Source: Corynebacterium kroppenstedtii
GTDB lineage: Bacteria > Actinomycetota > Actinomycetes > Mycobacteriales > Mycobacteriaceae
Reading direction: 5' to 3'
Assembly (NCBI RefSeq): GCF_003243515.1
Contig: NZ_QFRA01000023.1
Coordinates: 1 to 32,226 of the forward strand
Length of the DNA stretch: 32,226 nt
Of the stretch, positions 23,772 through 32,173 are shown one piece after another. Position numbers and translations under genes: made by a program. The notes beneath the pieces were generated by a model, which made no database searches, was not told the DNA's origin, and saw only the letters and a list, made by a program, of their open reading frames with translations. Each line of letters begins with the position of its first letter. Positions within the stretch are counted from its first letter, which is position 1.

Positions 23772-24731
23772 CGTGCACTGAACGTCGCGCCCGGATAGCG
23801 CGTGGTCGACAAGCTCGTGGCTCGGGGCCTTGTCCCGCATGTCGTCGTGGCTGTAGCAGAAGCCGACACGGCACACGTCTTGGATCATGACATTGCGCAC
23901 TGTTGCCCCTGGCCCGGCGGTGAGGTAGCCGGCTTTTGGCGGGGTAGACGCAATGTCCGTTTCAGTGGCAATAACTGTGTAATCGACCCCGGGCTCAGTG
24001 TCCGGGATGCTGGTGAGGTGCGCAACGACGTCCGAGTCGGTGACTTGCTGCATGGGAGCTGTACCCAGAATGTTGTTGCCCGCAGTGCTCAGGAGCGGGT
24101 TTTGGTTTGGCTGGAGAGCAGAAACACCGAGTTCCGTTGTTCCGTGGTTGGTGCCGGACTGAGTCACGACGTGCGAAACCTGCTCAGCCCCGTACTCATT
24201 GAGCATCATGCGGGTGATGGCCCCACCTTGTGAGTGCGCAACAATATCGACTTTCCCGGATGCCGCACCTGCGTCGGTGTTGGTGGCGACGTTGTGGACG
24301 AAGTCGTGGAGTTGGTCGGTGGAGGTGTACATGTCACCCAGTCCACCCGCGGGATGCGAGGTGATCGCGCCTTTGACTTGCATCGCTTTTCCGCTGATCG
24401 AGCTGTTATCTATGCCGTAGGTGAGTGCATAGATGCAGTACCCGCGCTTGTGCAGGTAGGTCCCCAGTGGTGCCATGTCGTGCGCTCCGGCCCACGTTCC
24501 GGGGACGAGGACGACGGGGTTGGGGTGCTCGGGCGTCGGCACGCAGGTGGGGTCATTCCCCCAGTCGAACTTTTCGACGGTGGGCACGCTGCCCAGGTAG
24601 TGGGAGGGCTGCGTCGGGTCCGCTGCGGTGGTTTGCGCGGCACCAGCGAGCGCTGGTGTCGGAGATGCGCTGATCAACGCTGCGGCGAGGGCGCTTGCGA
24701 CGCTGGTCGCAAGGGCATGCGTGAGTGACAT
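23766..24731 (-). CDS. Secreted triacylglycerol lipase / esterase (EstA-like)
   Basis: A 321-aa exported lipase. The signal peptide ends near TPALAGA (residue 30). The oxyanion loop is VVLVPGTWAG (residues 73-82), the nucleophile elbow VDIVAHSQGGA (Ser167), and likely acid and histidine are in the late part (ATETD and the SHDDM or SHELVDHALS region). Cysteines in CVPTP, GYC, DVCRVGFC and VQC suggest disulfides stabilising a secreted fold. The group includes class 2 lipases (PF01674-like) common in lipophilic corynebacteria. ATG 24731 is preceded by only a weak Shine-Dalgarno. The gene is intact and about 100 nt downstream of the GH1 pseudogene, on the same strand. Confidence 0.87.
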   Translation of the reverse strand: MSLTHALATSVASALAAALISASPTPALAGAAQTTAADPTQPSHYLGSVPTVEKFDWGNDPTCVPTPEHPNPVVLVPGTWAGAHDMAPLGTYLHKRGYCIYALTYGIDNSSISGKAMQVKGAITSHPAGGLGDMYTSTDQLHDFVHNVATNTDAGAASGKVDIVAHSQGGAITRMMLNEYGAEQVSHVVTQSGTNHGTTELGVSALQPNQNPLLSTAGNNILGTAPMQQVTDSDVVAHLTSIPDTEPGVDYTVIATETDIASTPPKAGYLTAGPGATVRNVMIQDVCRVGFCYSHDDMRDKAPSHELVDHALSGRDVQCTS

Positions 24732-24835
24732 GGGTGTGTCGCTTTCAGGAAATGGGGAGGGTGGGAGGCCAAGCCAGTGTGGTCAGGTCAGCGTGGCACA
24801 AGCCAACGCCGCCAGGACAGATACGTGGCCAGCTG

Positions 24836-26250
24836 TTATTTAGCTAGTAGTGGTTCCCGTGGCCCGTTCGGGTCGGCAGGTTTGGTGCATGACGAGGGGA
24901 GTGCATCGAAGGAACACACCGAGGGGACGCGGTTGAGCTTTGCGTCGGGCCGCACTCCGTCGTTGGCGACGATGTCCCGGTACGTGTCCACGGCCGGCGT
25001 CGGCGTGCGCTTCAGCGTGGGGTCGTCTTTGATGTTGACGGTCCACAGCCCGAACCGCGAGCTGTAATCGCCCCACTCGTAGTTGTCGACGAGTGACCAA
25101 TGGTTGTCCCGATCAGCGGGATGCCGTCGGCCTTGGCGCGCTGGAGCCAGTACACGGTGTCGTGCAGGTAGTCTCCGCGCTCGTACCCGTCGGGCCGCGG
25201 CGCGCCATTGTCAGTGGGCATGCCGTTTTCCACGATGTACAGCGGCTTCGTCGGGAACAGTTCGTGGTACTGGCGGAGCGCGTAGTAAATGCCCTCGGGC
25301 TCCGGGGTGACCTTGGCGAAGTCCCCGAACGCGGCATTAATCGCGCTGAGGTTCGAGGCGGACACGCTGTAGTAGAAGTCGATGCCGACGAAGTCAACGT
25401 CGGGCTCTACGCGTTTCTGCAGGATTTCGCGCTGCACAGGAGCGATGGTGGGCAGGAATGCGTAGTTCGTGCCGGTCTGGGCCTTCGGATCAGCCTTGTG
25501 CGCGGCATCGTGCCCGATCTTGTTGAGCCTGACGATGGTATCGATGTATTTCGGCAGGTCAGTGGCCTGCGCAATGCCGATTTCGACGTCGTGTCCGAAG
25601 AATACGAACGGCTCGTTGAGCATGATCCACATGGTGTCATTGCCACCCCACCGGTCTGTGATGAAGTTGGCGTATTCCTGGAAGTGCTCGGCGGCGTAGT
25701 CGCTGGTGATGCCGCCGTTATCCTCGATCCAACTGGGATAGACGTAGTGCATCATGGTGATCATGGGCACCATGCCATGGGACGGGATCTCCTTAACGAC
25801 GTCGTCGTAGTACGCAATTTCTTTCTGGTCGAACTGTCCAGGGTGGGGCTCGATGCGCGCCCATTCGACGCCGAACCGGAACGTGTTCACGCCGAGCGAC
25901 GCGGCGTTGGCGATGTCTTCCTTGTAGCGGTGGCGGAAGTCTGCAGCATTGCCGACGGGGTCCACGTCGGGATCTTTCGGATCGGTGGCGTAGCGGCTCC
26001 AGTTGCTGTCGCGGTTGTCGCCTTCGACTTGGAAACCAGAGGTGGCGACGCCCCAGTGGAAGAGGCCCTGTTCACCGTGCTGTCCGGTGCGGAGGAATGT
26101 CTTGGGGTGCGGTGCGTCTCCGGCGGCTGCTGTGCCGCTTCCGGTGACGAGTGTGGTGCCGGCGAGTGTTCCCGCTGCGAGGGCTGTGGCAGCTGTTGTG
26201 GCGAGGAATCGTCTGCGTGAAACGGGGGAGCCGTAAAAACCAGAGAACAC
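24836..26250 (-). pseudogene. Tat-exported GH1 family glycosidase (beta-glucosidase-like), frameshifted near the C-terminus
   Basis: The N-terminus VSRRRFLATTAATALAAG is a twin-arginine signal. The GH1 barrel follows: HWGVATSGFQVEG, the acid/base NEP in WIMLNEPFVF and the nucleophile ENG in YIVENGMPTDNG. After DGIPLIG the open frame goes astray and stops at 25012. In the next frame the family continues perfectly: HWSLVDNYEWGDYSSRFGLW through the end LAK and TAA at 24836. One lost base near 25098-25104 (restoring GYNHWSLVDNYEW) explains this; the whole protein would be about 471 aa. The lost part holds the aglycone-site tryptophans, so the truncated product is unlikely to work. A Tat-exported GH1 enzyme is uncommon, since most are cytosolic. 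The substrate cannot be told. Confidence 0.85.
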
Positions 26251-26375
26251 GGTTTCAGATTATCTGTTCTTGGTTCACTTTTGCGGGTGCATGCTGTGTG
26301 TTCGTGTTGTGGGAATAGTCACGTGGTGGTGGCGCTGTCACATCGCACTCGCCATTTTGTGTCTATGGTGGAGGA

Positions 26376-27457
26376 ATGAACGATTCTGTTAATAATTCGA
26401 AGATGCCCGACCCTAATATCCCCGCCGCCGATACCCCTGCCTCCAATGCCCCCGACTCCGACATCATGCATGACGTCTGGGTGGCCACGGGTTATTAAGA
26501 AGCGGCTGACGCAGAAAGATATGCCTGTTCCGCAGCAGGATCCGCATGACGTGGTGATTAGCGTTCGGGCAGCATCGTTCAACCCGGTTGATCAGAAGAT
26601 CTTGAACGGGGAGATGCGGGCTCTGATGTCCTTTGATTTTCCGTTGATCCGGGAAGTGATGGTGCCGGCGTAGTCAGCCAGGTTGGTTCCGAAGTGACGC
26701 GTTTTAAGCCGGGAGATCGCGTGTTCTTCCGTTCCCAGTCGGATCGGGTGGGTGCGTTTGCGCTGTTTTTCGCCATCCACGAGGACACGGTGGCGCTGGT
26801 GTCCCAGGGGATGTCGTTCACCGATGCCGCGAGCCTGCCCTTGGTTGGCTTGACGGCGTGGCAGGCGCTGACGGAGAAAGCTGAGGTTAAGCCGGGGGAT
26901 CGTGTTCTCATCCACGCTGGTTCGGGCGGGGTGGGCAGCTTGGCTGTCCAGATGGCGCACCACTTGGGCGCCTATGTCATTGTGACGGCCTCAGGTAAGA
27001 ACGCCGATTTCGTTCGCGACGAGGTCATTGATTACCGGACGCCGCGTTTTGAGGAGCACGTGAGTGACCTTGATATGGTGTTTGATCCGATCGGCGGACC
27101 CCAGCTCAAGCGGTCTATCTCGGTCACGAAGCCGGGTGGCGTCGTTGTGGCTATTTCAACGGACCCGACGCCGCAGCTGGCTAAGGAGCAGGAATTGAAC
27201 CCTGTGCTCCGCTTGCTCTTCGGAGCTATTAGCTTATCGACGCGACGTGCGGCGAAGAAGGCCGGCGTGAGGTACGAGTTCTTGCTGATGCACCCCTCCG
27301 GCGAACAGTTAACGCACCTCGCGAAGCTCTGTGAGGACGGCGTGCTGAAACCGTTGGTGGGCCGCACAATTAATTACGTCGATATCCCGCATGAGCTGAA
27401 AACCTGTCGGGCAGCGGTGTCCGCGGCAAGGTTGTGGTGGATATCCAGGGCGAATAG
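26376..27457 (+). pseudogene. Zinc-independent quinone oxidoreductase-like MDR protein, frameshifted three times
   Basis: Remains of an NADPH-dependent medium-chain dehydrogenase/reductase. From ATG 26376 the frame reads to MHDVWVATGY and stops at TAA near 26496. The next frame gives KKRLTQKDMPVP, VRAASFNPVDQKIL and FPLI, and breaks at about 26649, where one lost C would restore PLIPGSDGAGVV. The third frame has TRFKPGDRVFF, LVGLTAWQAL and the nucleotide-binding GSGGVGSLAVQMA, and breaks near 27405. The native ending GVRGKVVVDIQGE with TAG 27455-27457 lies in a fourth reading. The usual LGADEVIDY is shortened to RDEVIDY. The C-terminal read-through to 27560 is not native sequence. The gene is non-functional as read. 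Confidence 0.8.
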
Positions 27458-27549
27458 GTTTCCTTTGATCCCCGGCGTCCTGGTGAAAGCTCAGGCCCTC
27501 GCCGCATTTGGCTGGGACCTAACGCGGCGTGAGGGGAAATACTTGATAT

Positions 27550-28431
27550 ATGACGGCTGATAATCATGGAGACGAGCTTCACGTGTTCACGGTGGGGGAG
27601 CTTGCGGAACGCCTGGGTGTATCGGTCCGGACTCTCCACTATTGGGAGGAAAAGGGAGTCCTGTGTTCCGCGGAGCGAACATGGGCAGGCCATCGGCTGT
27701 ATTCAACCGCTGACGTGAGGCGGGCTCAGTTGGTTCTGTTGTATAGATCGACGGGCATGCCGTTACGCCAGGTGAAAGAGGTTCTGGGGGAGGGACAGGC
27801 TGCCTACGGCCACGACGATTCCGAAGGTATGAAGGAGACGTCGCTCTCTATGGATGCTCGCCAGATTTCGGTATTGGTTCGGAACCTTGAGCACCAGCGC
27901 CGGTCCCTTGAGAAGGATCGAGACGATGTGGCCCGCAAATTGGAGCTTGTCGATCGATTGTTGGAACAATGCCGTCCACGAGGGCCGGTTTCGTTGGATG
28001 ATATAGCCACTATTGTTGGCGAGCCGAAATATCGGGCATATGTCGAGGAGGCCGAAGCGACCTGGGGAGATACTGAAGACTGGGCACAGTCGGTAGCAAA
28101 CCAAAAGTATATGGGGAGAGCTGAGTGGCGCAGCTTTGCTTCAGAAATGCAGGAGCTTGAGCAAGCGTGTGCCCATGCGATGCGTTCCGGCATTACCCCC
28201 GGCTGCCTCGAGGCGAATTCTTTGGCCGAACGGCATAGAAAGTTATTATCGCGACATTTCCCGGTGACGCCATCTAAACATGTGCTTATCGCGCGGTTTT
28301 ATACCGATGATCCTCGTTTTGCCGCCCATTTTGACAGGTATGGTGACGGTTTATCTGTGTGGATGCGGGAGATTATCGACGCCAACTCTGCCTGTTATGG
28401 CGTGAATGCGGATTCGGCTCAGTGGGAGTAG
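27550..28431 (+). CDS. MerR-family regulator with TipAS antibiotic-binding domain (TipA-like)
   Basis: A 293-aa activator of the TipA class. The N-terminal MerR HTH is FTVGELAERLGVSVRTLHYW (residues 13-32) with the wing GHRLYSTADVRRAQL. A coiled coil spans about residues 105-145. The C-terminal TipAS domain starts YVEEAEATWGDTEDWAQSVA (about residue 162) and includes EHRKLLSRHF-type sequence (AERHRKLLSRHFPVTPSKH), then FYTDDPRFAAHFDRYGDGLS. TipAS domains trap thiopeptides and other cyclic or hydrophobic drugs and switch on the promoter. ATG 27550 has no clear ribosome-binding site; GTG 27583 (MFTVGELAERL) with GGAGA upstream is a fair alternative. It lies 70 nt upstream of a VOC-protein gene and probably controls it. 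Confidence 0.9.
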   Translation: MTADNHGDELHVFTVGELAERLGVSVRTLHYWEEKGVLCSAERTWAGHRLYSTADVRRAQLVLLYRSTGMPLRQVKEVLGEGQAAYGHDDSEGMKETSLSMDARQISVLVRNLEHQRRSLEKDRDDVARKLELVDRLLEQCRPRGPVSLDDIATIVGEPKYRAYVEEAEATWGDTEDWAQSVANQKYMGRAEWRSFASEMQELEQACAHAMRSGITPGCLEANSLAERHRKLLSRHFPVTPSKHVLIARFYTDDPRFAAHFDRYGDGLSVWMREIIDANSACYGVNADSAQWE

Positions 28432-28442
28432 AGCGGGGCGTT

Positions 28443-28499
28443 TCACTGCCGACGTTGCCCTCAGTTTTGCAGTGACGCCGCGTGAGGTTGTGATACTGC
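28443..28499 (+). promoter_or_regulatory. Candidate MerR/TipA-controlled promoter of the VOC gene
   Basis: TTGCAG (28467-28472) and GATACT (28492-28497) are separated by 19 bp, the over-long spacer typical of MerR-activated promoters. The inverted repeat GCAGT (28469-28473) / ACTGC (28495-28499) brackets the spacer. A further TCACTGC (28443-28449) is inverted to GCAGTGA (28469-28475). The -10 ends 6 nt before ATG 28504, so the message would be leaderless. Confidence 0.45.
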
Positions 28500-28503
28500 A
28501 GCC

Positions 28504-28977
28504 ATGAGTATGTCACCAGACCGGGAAATCTATCCGATGCCCATGTTTGCCACGTTCGCCGTCGAAGACTTCGGGCGGAGCGAACGCTTCTATCAGGCTG
28601 CGGGTTTTATCACCCTAGCGCGTGTTCCAGGATCTGATCCTGGTGGCGAACCCGCTGTTATCCACCTACGACGTTTACGACATCAAGATATTTTGTTGGT
28701 GCGAACTGCTGCGGGAAGTGCGCGGCCGAATCCTGACGTGAGTTTTGTATCCATCGCTGTGCACGGGGAGGACATTGAAGCGCTACGGCAATCGCTTGTT
28801 GCCCGTGCAGAAGATTCGCCTTTGGTATCGATTAGTGACGTAGAGGACACACCGTGGTTTACTCGCGATCTTCACGCTATTGATCCGGATGGGCATCACG
28901 TCGTGTTTACTCAACAACGGACGCAAGATTTCGGGGATGCGGCTGAGTGGGCCGAGACGTTCGATATGAACGGTTAG
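28504..28977 (+). CDS. VOC-family protein (glyoxalase/bleomycin-resistance fold)
   Basis: A 157-aa vicinal-oxygen-chelate protein with two beta-alpha-beta-beta-beta halves: MFATFAVEDFGRSERFYQAA at residues 14-33, and FVSIAVHGEDIEALRQSL starting near residue 80. The ending DLHAIDPDGHHVVFTQ is the usual closing strand. Members either are metal enzymes or sequester drugs such as bleomycin. Metal-ligand positions cannot be assigned safely here. Placed directly behind a TipA-type drug sensor, a drug-binding or detoxifying role is plausible. No Shine-Dalgarno precedes ATG 28504, in keeping with a leaderless transcript. Confidence 0.8.
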   Translation: MSMSPDREIYPMPMFATFAVEDFGRSERFYQAAGFITLARVPGSDPGGEPAVIHLRRLRHQDILLVRTAAGSARPNPDVSFVSIAVHGEDIEALRQSLVARAEDSPLVSISDVEDTPWFTRDLHAIDPDGHHVVFTQQRTQDFGDAAEWAETFDMNG

Positions 28978-29058
28978 TCCTCCGTTTGTACTGTTCGAAT
29001 AGCGGTTATAAACCGCATGAGTTTAGACTCAGTGAATTTGAAAATTGCGAAAAATAGA

Positions 29059-29106
29059 GGCCGCAGAAAATATGACTAATTGCGGCCCATTCTTTCATTT
29101 TGTTTT
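29059..29106 (+). terminator. Terminator after the VOC gene
   Basis: Perfect 7-bp stem GGCCGCA (29059-29065) / TGCGGCC (29081-29087) with a 15-nt loop, followed by the T-rich CATTCTTTCATTTTGTTTTT. A smaller hairpin GCGGTT-ATA-AACCGC lies upstream at 29002-29016. The whole gap 28978-29242 is strikingly AT-rich compared with its neighbours. Confidence 0.7.
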
Positions 29107-29127
29107 TGATTAAAACATATAATTTTA

Positions 29128-29156
29128 TTGACAGTAAAACAACTATGAATTAGCCT
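29128..29156 (+). promoter_or_regulatory. Promoter of the oleate hydratase gene
   Basis: Perfect -35 TTGACA (29128-29133), 17-bp spacer, -10 TAGCCT (29151-29156), in AT-rich DNA. Transcription would start near 29163 and give an 80-nt leader to ATG 29243. Confidence 0.6.
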
Positions 29157-29242
29157 AAAGTTAATCTATAGACAGATCAGCATACTTCTCAAATTCTTGA
29201 AAAATGTTGTCTGTCATTGTTGATTATGGAGGCAGTTCGCTC

Positions 29243-31129
29243 ATGAGCATTTATCAGTCCACGTACCCCACGGATCAGTTTGGCAACCGTTTCGTCCAGA
29301 ATGACATGGGCAAGTACATTGAAACGCGGCCTGAAGTGCCTAGCGACATCAAAGACCGCAAGGCCTACTTCGTCGGTAGTGGTATCGGTAACCTGATTGC
29401 TGCCGGTTACCTGCTGCGTGATGGGCAAATACCGGGTGAGAACATCACTTTCCTGGAACAACTCGATGTTGCCGGCGGTTCCTTCGATGGTGCGGGTAAT
29501 AACCAGGAGGGTTTCATTGCTCGCGGTGGCCGTGAAATGGGCCAGCACTTCGAATGTTTCTGGGACATCATGAAAGATGTGCCGGCCATTGAGATGCCTG
29601 CTCCTCACACCGTGTTGGATGAGTTCAATAAGGTCAACGAAGAGGACCCGAACATCTCCAACTGCCGAATCATCAGCAACCAAGCCAAGACCCGGCTGAA
29701 GAACCCCAAACTAGAGCTGAGCAAGAAAGCTCAATTACAGATCGTCAAGCTGCTGCTCGTCAAAGAAGAAGACACCTATTATAAGACCATTGAAGACTGG
29801 TTCGGGAAAGATTTCCTCGAGTCCAACTTCTACACCTTGTGGCGGTCCATGTTCGCCTTCCAGGACTACCAGTCACTCACTGAGATGAAGCGATACTTCC
29901 ACCGCTTCTTGCAGTACCTCCCAGGCTTCAGCGACTTCAGCTGCCTCCGGTTCTCGAAATACAACCAGTTCACCAGCTTCATTGAGCCCCTCCGTAACTT
30001 CCTGAAAGACAAAGGGGTGAAGTTCCAGTATGGAACCTGCGTCAAGGACCTCGATATCGACGTCAAAGGAAGCAGCTTCACTGTCACCGGCATTGTCACA
30101 AATAAGGAGACAATCCCGACGCGGCCCCAGGACATTGTTATCGTTACCAATGGTTCGCTGACAGAGTCCACCGGCTACGGGGACATGAACACGGTGCCGG
30201 AGTTCAAGAAGACCCCGGGGCCGGCGTGGAGCCTATGGAAGAACATTGCTGAGAAGGCGCCAAACTGTGGCCGCCCGGAGCGGTTCTGCTCGGACCCAGA
30301 ATCTACGGTATGGGAATCGATCAGTTTCAACTTCTACGACGGTTACGACAACCCGTTTACTCAGAAGCTTAAGGAACTCAGCCACCGCGACGTGTTCAAC
30401 GGGCGAGCAGTGACGGCTGGGATTATCACGTCACAGGATTCACCCTGGTTGTGCTCTCTTACCGTCCACCGTCAACCGCAATTCCTTGGCCAACAGGATG
30501 GATTGTGTGTCGCATGGGCATATGGCCTCCATTGGTGGAAGAAGGGCACTGTAACAGGAAAGCCCATGCTGGAATGCACGGGTGAGGAAATTCTCCGCGA
30601 GTTCTGCTACCACTTTGGCGTTGACGATGTGGAGAAAACCATCAAACACACCAAGGTTCGTCTGGCCGTGATGCCGTACATCACGTCCGAGTTTGTCCCA
30701 CGTGGTGCGGGAGACCGGCCTGATCCTGTGCCGGCTGGGTCCACCAACCTGGGCTTCACTGGTCAGTTTGTTGAGACTCCGGATGACTGCGTGTTCACTA
30801 CCGAGGGCTCAGCGCGCACAGGCCAAATGGCAGTCTACGGATTGTTGAACCTCAAGCGCGATATCCCGCCGATCTACCCAGTGCAATACGACATCCGCGC
30901 CCTGCTCCATTCCGCTTCCGCGATGAACGACGGAAAGCTACCAGGGGAAAAGCTCCTGAGGAAGTTTTTGAAGAACACCTACTACGAGAACCTAATTCCG
31001 AAGGGCCAGCCACTAGTTCAATCAATTCGAAACCCAGTCCGAGTAACACTGCCCGGTCTGGGTTTCAATGTGCTTACTTTTGAAAACTTATTTCCCCCTA
31101 AAATAAACGATTTGATACACATGAGTTAA
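29243..31129 (+). CDS. ohyA: Oleate hydratase (FAD-dependent fatty acid double-bond hydratase)
   Basis: A 628-aa member of the myosin-cross-reactive antigen / OhyA family, which adds water to the cis-9 double bond of oleic and related free acids to give 10-hydroxy acids. The FAD fold motif is AYFVGSGIGNLIAAGYLLRD (residues 41-60, GSGIGN 45-50). The family active-site motif ARGGREMGQHFECFWD (93-108) contains the key glutamate (Glu98). FTGQFVETPDDCVFTTE and the C-terminal FLKNTYYENLIPKGQ are also conserved. ATG 29243 (MSIYQST) is preferred because GGAGG lies at 29228-29232; ATG 29204 would add 13 residues without a ribosome-binding site. The gene probably detoxifies host fatty acids. AT-rich flanks hint at acquisition by transfer. 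Confidence 0.95.
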   Translation: MSIYQSTYPTDQFGNRFVQNDMGKYIETRPEVPSDIKDRKAYFVGSGIGNLIAAGYLLRDGQIPGENITFLEQLDVAGGSFDGAGNNQEGFIARGGREMGQHFECFWDIMKDVPAIEMPAPHTVLDEFNKVNEEDPNISNCRIISNQAKTRLKNPKLELSKKAQLQIVKLLLVKEEDTYYKTIEDWFGKDFLESNFYTLWRSMFAFQDYQSLTEMKRYFHRFLQYLPGFSDFSCLRFSKYNQFTSFIEPLRNFLKDKGVKFQYGTCVKDLDIDVKGSSFTVTGIVTNKETIPTRPQDIVIVTNGSLTESTGYGDMNTVPEFKKTPGPAWSLWKNIAEKAPNCGRPERFCSDPESTVWESISFNFYDGYDNPFTQKLKELSHRDVFNGRAVTAGIITSQDSPWLCSLTVHRQPQFLGQQDGLCVAWAYGLHWWKKGTVTGKPMLECTGEEILREFCYHFGVDDVEKTIKHTKVRLAVMPYITSEFVPRGAGDRPDPVPAGSTNLGFTGQFVETPDDCVFTTEGSARTGQMAVYGLLNLKRDIPPIYPVQYDIRALLHSASAMNDGKLPGEKLLRKFLKNTYYENLIPKGQPLVQSIRNPVRVTLPGLGFNVLTFENLFPPKINDLIHMS

Positions 31130-31169
31130 TTTTCTTGATGTATCAGCCATTTTCGGAAGGCATTCTCGG

Positions 31170-32045
31170 ATGAAAATCAGTTGCCTTGCAAAATCGATCC
31201 CAACTTGGATAGCTGGGCTCAGCCTCGTCACCGGCGTTGGAGTGGCAACCGCTATGAGCATCACAAGTGCTCGGGCTGATGATCCGGGAAACTATGTCAG
31301 TTTCGGCGATTCGTTGGCTGCCAATCCGAACATGATCCAAATTATGGCCGGACATAATCCTGCATTAGCGGGGGTGTTCACAACCCTGCCGATTCCTGAA
31401 GGCTATTGCGCGACTGGGGAAGATAACTTTGCGAACCGCGTAGCGCATGAGACTGGTTCTTCAGTACATAATTACGCCTGCTCGGGCGCTCCGGGAGCTC
31501 TTCCACACCCGTTTAATTTCCAGTCACAGGTAGATCATGCTGAACGAGATCACTCACTAACTAGTGACACACGGCTCGTCACCATTATTTTCGGGATGAA
31601 CGACACCTATCAGGACCCCGACGTGGCGAAAACACCTGAGCAGCGGGAAGCTACATTTTTGCAGGGAATGTCGTCCCAAATCGCAAGAGTACATTCGCTA
31701 GCACCAAACGCGAAGGTCGTAGTCGTCGGTTACCCGGATCTGACGGATGGGCAGAGCAACCTTTGTCCCATTAATTTCGCGGGCAACGTTTCTTGTGTTC
31801 ACGTCGATGGGCTTGACCAAACTCAAGACAACGTAAGAGAGTCTCAAAGAAAATTGGCTCAAGACAATTGAGCTATATTCTTGGATATGTCTGCCAGCAT
31901 CAATGCACAAAACAATAACAACAGCTGTGGTACTGGTGAGCGACTGGCCGCTGCGGACATAGATGAACAAGCACATAACTTGTGGGGTCATCTGACCGCT
32001 GCAGGGAACCAGTATTATGCGAACAGAATAAAAGAGATTCTCTAG
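31170..32045 (+). pseudogene. Secreted SGNH/GDSL lipase interrupted by an in-frame TGA
   Basis: A secreted esterase with a signal peptide ending near TSARA (residue 36). The SGNH blocks are block I YVSFGDSLA (Ser48), block II glycine in NYACSGAPG and block III asparagine in IFGMNDTYQ. After RKLAQDN a TGA at 31869-31871 ends the frame at 233 aa. The same frame continues without shift as AIFLDMSASINAQNNNSCG, then LAAADIDEQAHNLWGHLTAA, to TAG 32043-32045, and the second half contains the block V region with the catalytic histidine. A single substitution from CGA or TGG would explain it. As read, the product lacks its catalytic histidine. GGAAGG (31154-31159) supports ATG 31170. Restored length is 291 aa. 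Confidence 0.85.
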
Positions 32046-32073
32046 TTTTCTTTAATCGCGTCTATTTTTGATG

Positions 32074-32116
32074 GTGAGATACTCTCATTTCCCGGAGAGT
32101 ATCTCACTTTTTCTTT
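32074..32116 (+). terminator. Strong Rho-independent terminator after the SGNH lipase
   Basis: Perfect 13-bp stem GTGAGATACTCTC (32074-32086) / GAGAGTATCTCAC (32095-32107), 8-nt loop, then TTTTTCTTT. It lies 28 nt after the distal stop (32045), not after the premature TGA, which confirms where the ancestral gene ended. Confidence 0.92.
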
Positions 32117-32127
32117 ATAAGAACTTA

Positions 32128-32150
32128 GGGTTATACGACAAATGTGTGTC
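32128..32150 (+). repeat. 23-nt repeat, copy B (matches 1667-1689 at 21/23)
   Basis: The form is GGGTT-A-TACGACAAA-T-GTGTGTC. It lies 24 nt outside the stop codon of a gene that enters the window from the right on the minus strand. A short distance from a gene end and a second copy elsewhere are what one expects of an insertion-sequence terminal repeat. The element body is outside the window, so this cannot be confirmed. Confidence 0.5.
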
Positions 32151-32173
32151 TGGTCGGTGTGTCGCCCCGGGGG

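Noticed and set aside
25093..26220. 375-codon open frame on the + strand across the GH1 gene
   Set aside because: Antisense to a clear GH1 reading frame; Val/Asp/Gly-rich shadow product.
27458..27560. C-terminal extension of the oxidoreductase
   Set aside because: The native ending (GKVVVDIQGE, stop at 27457) is in another frame; the extension is read-through after a frameshift.
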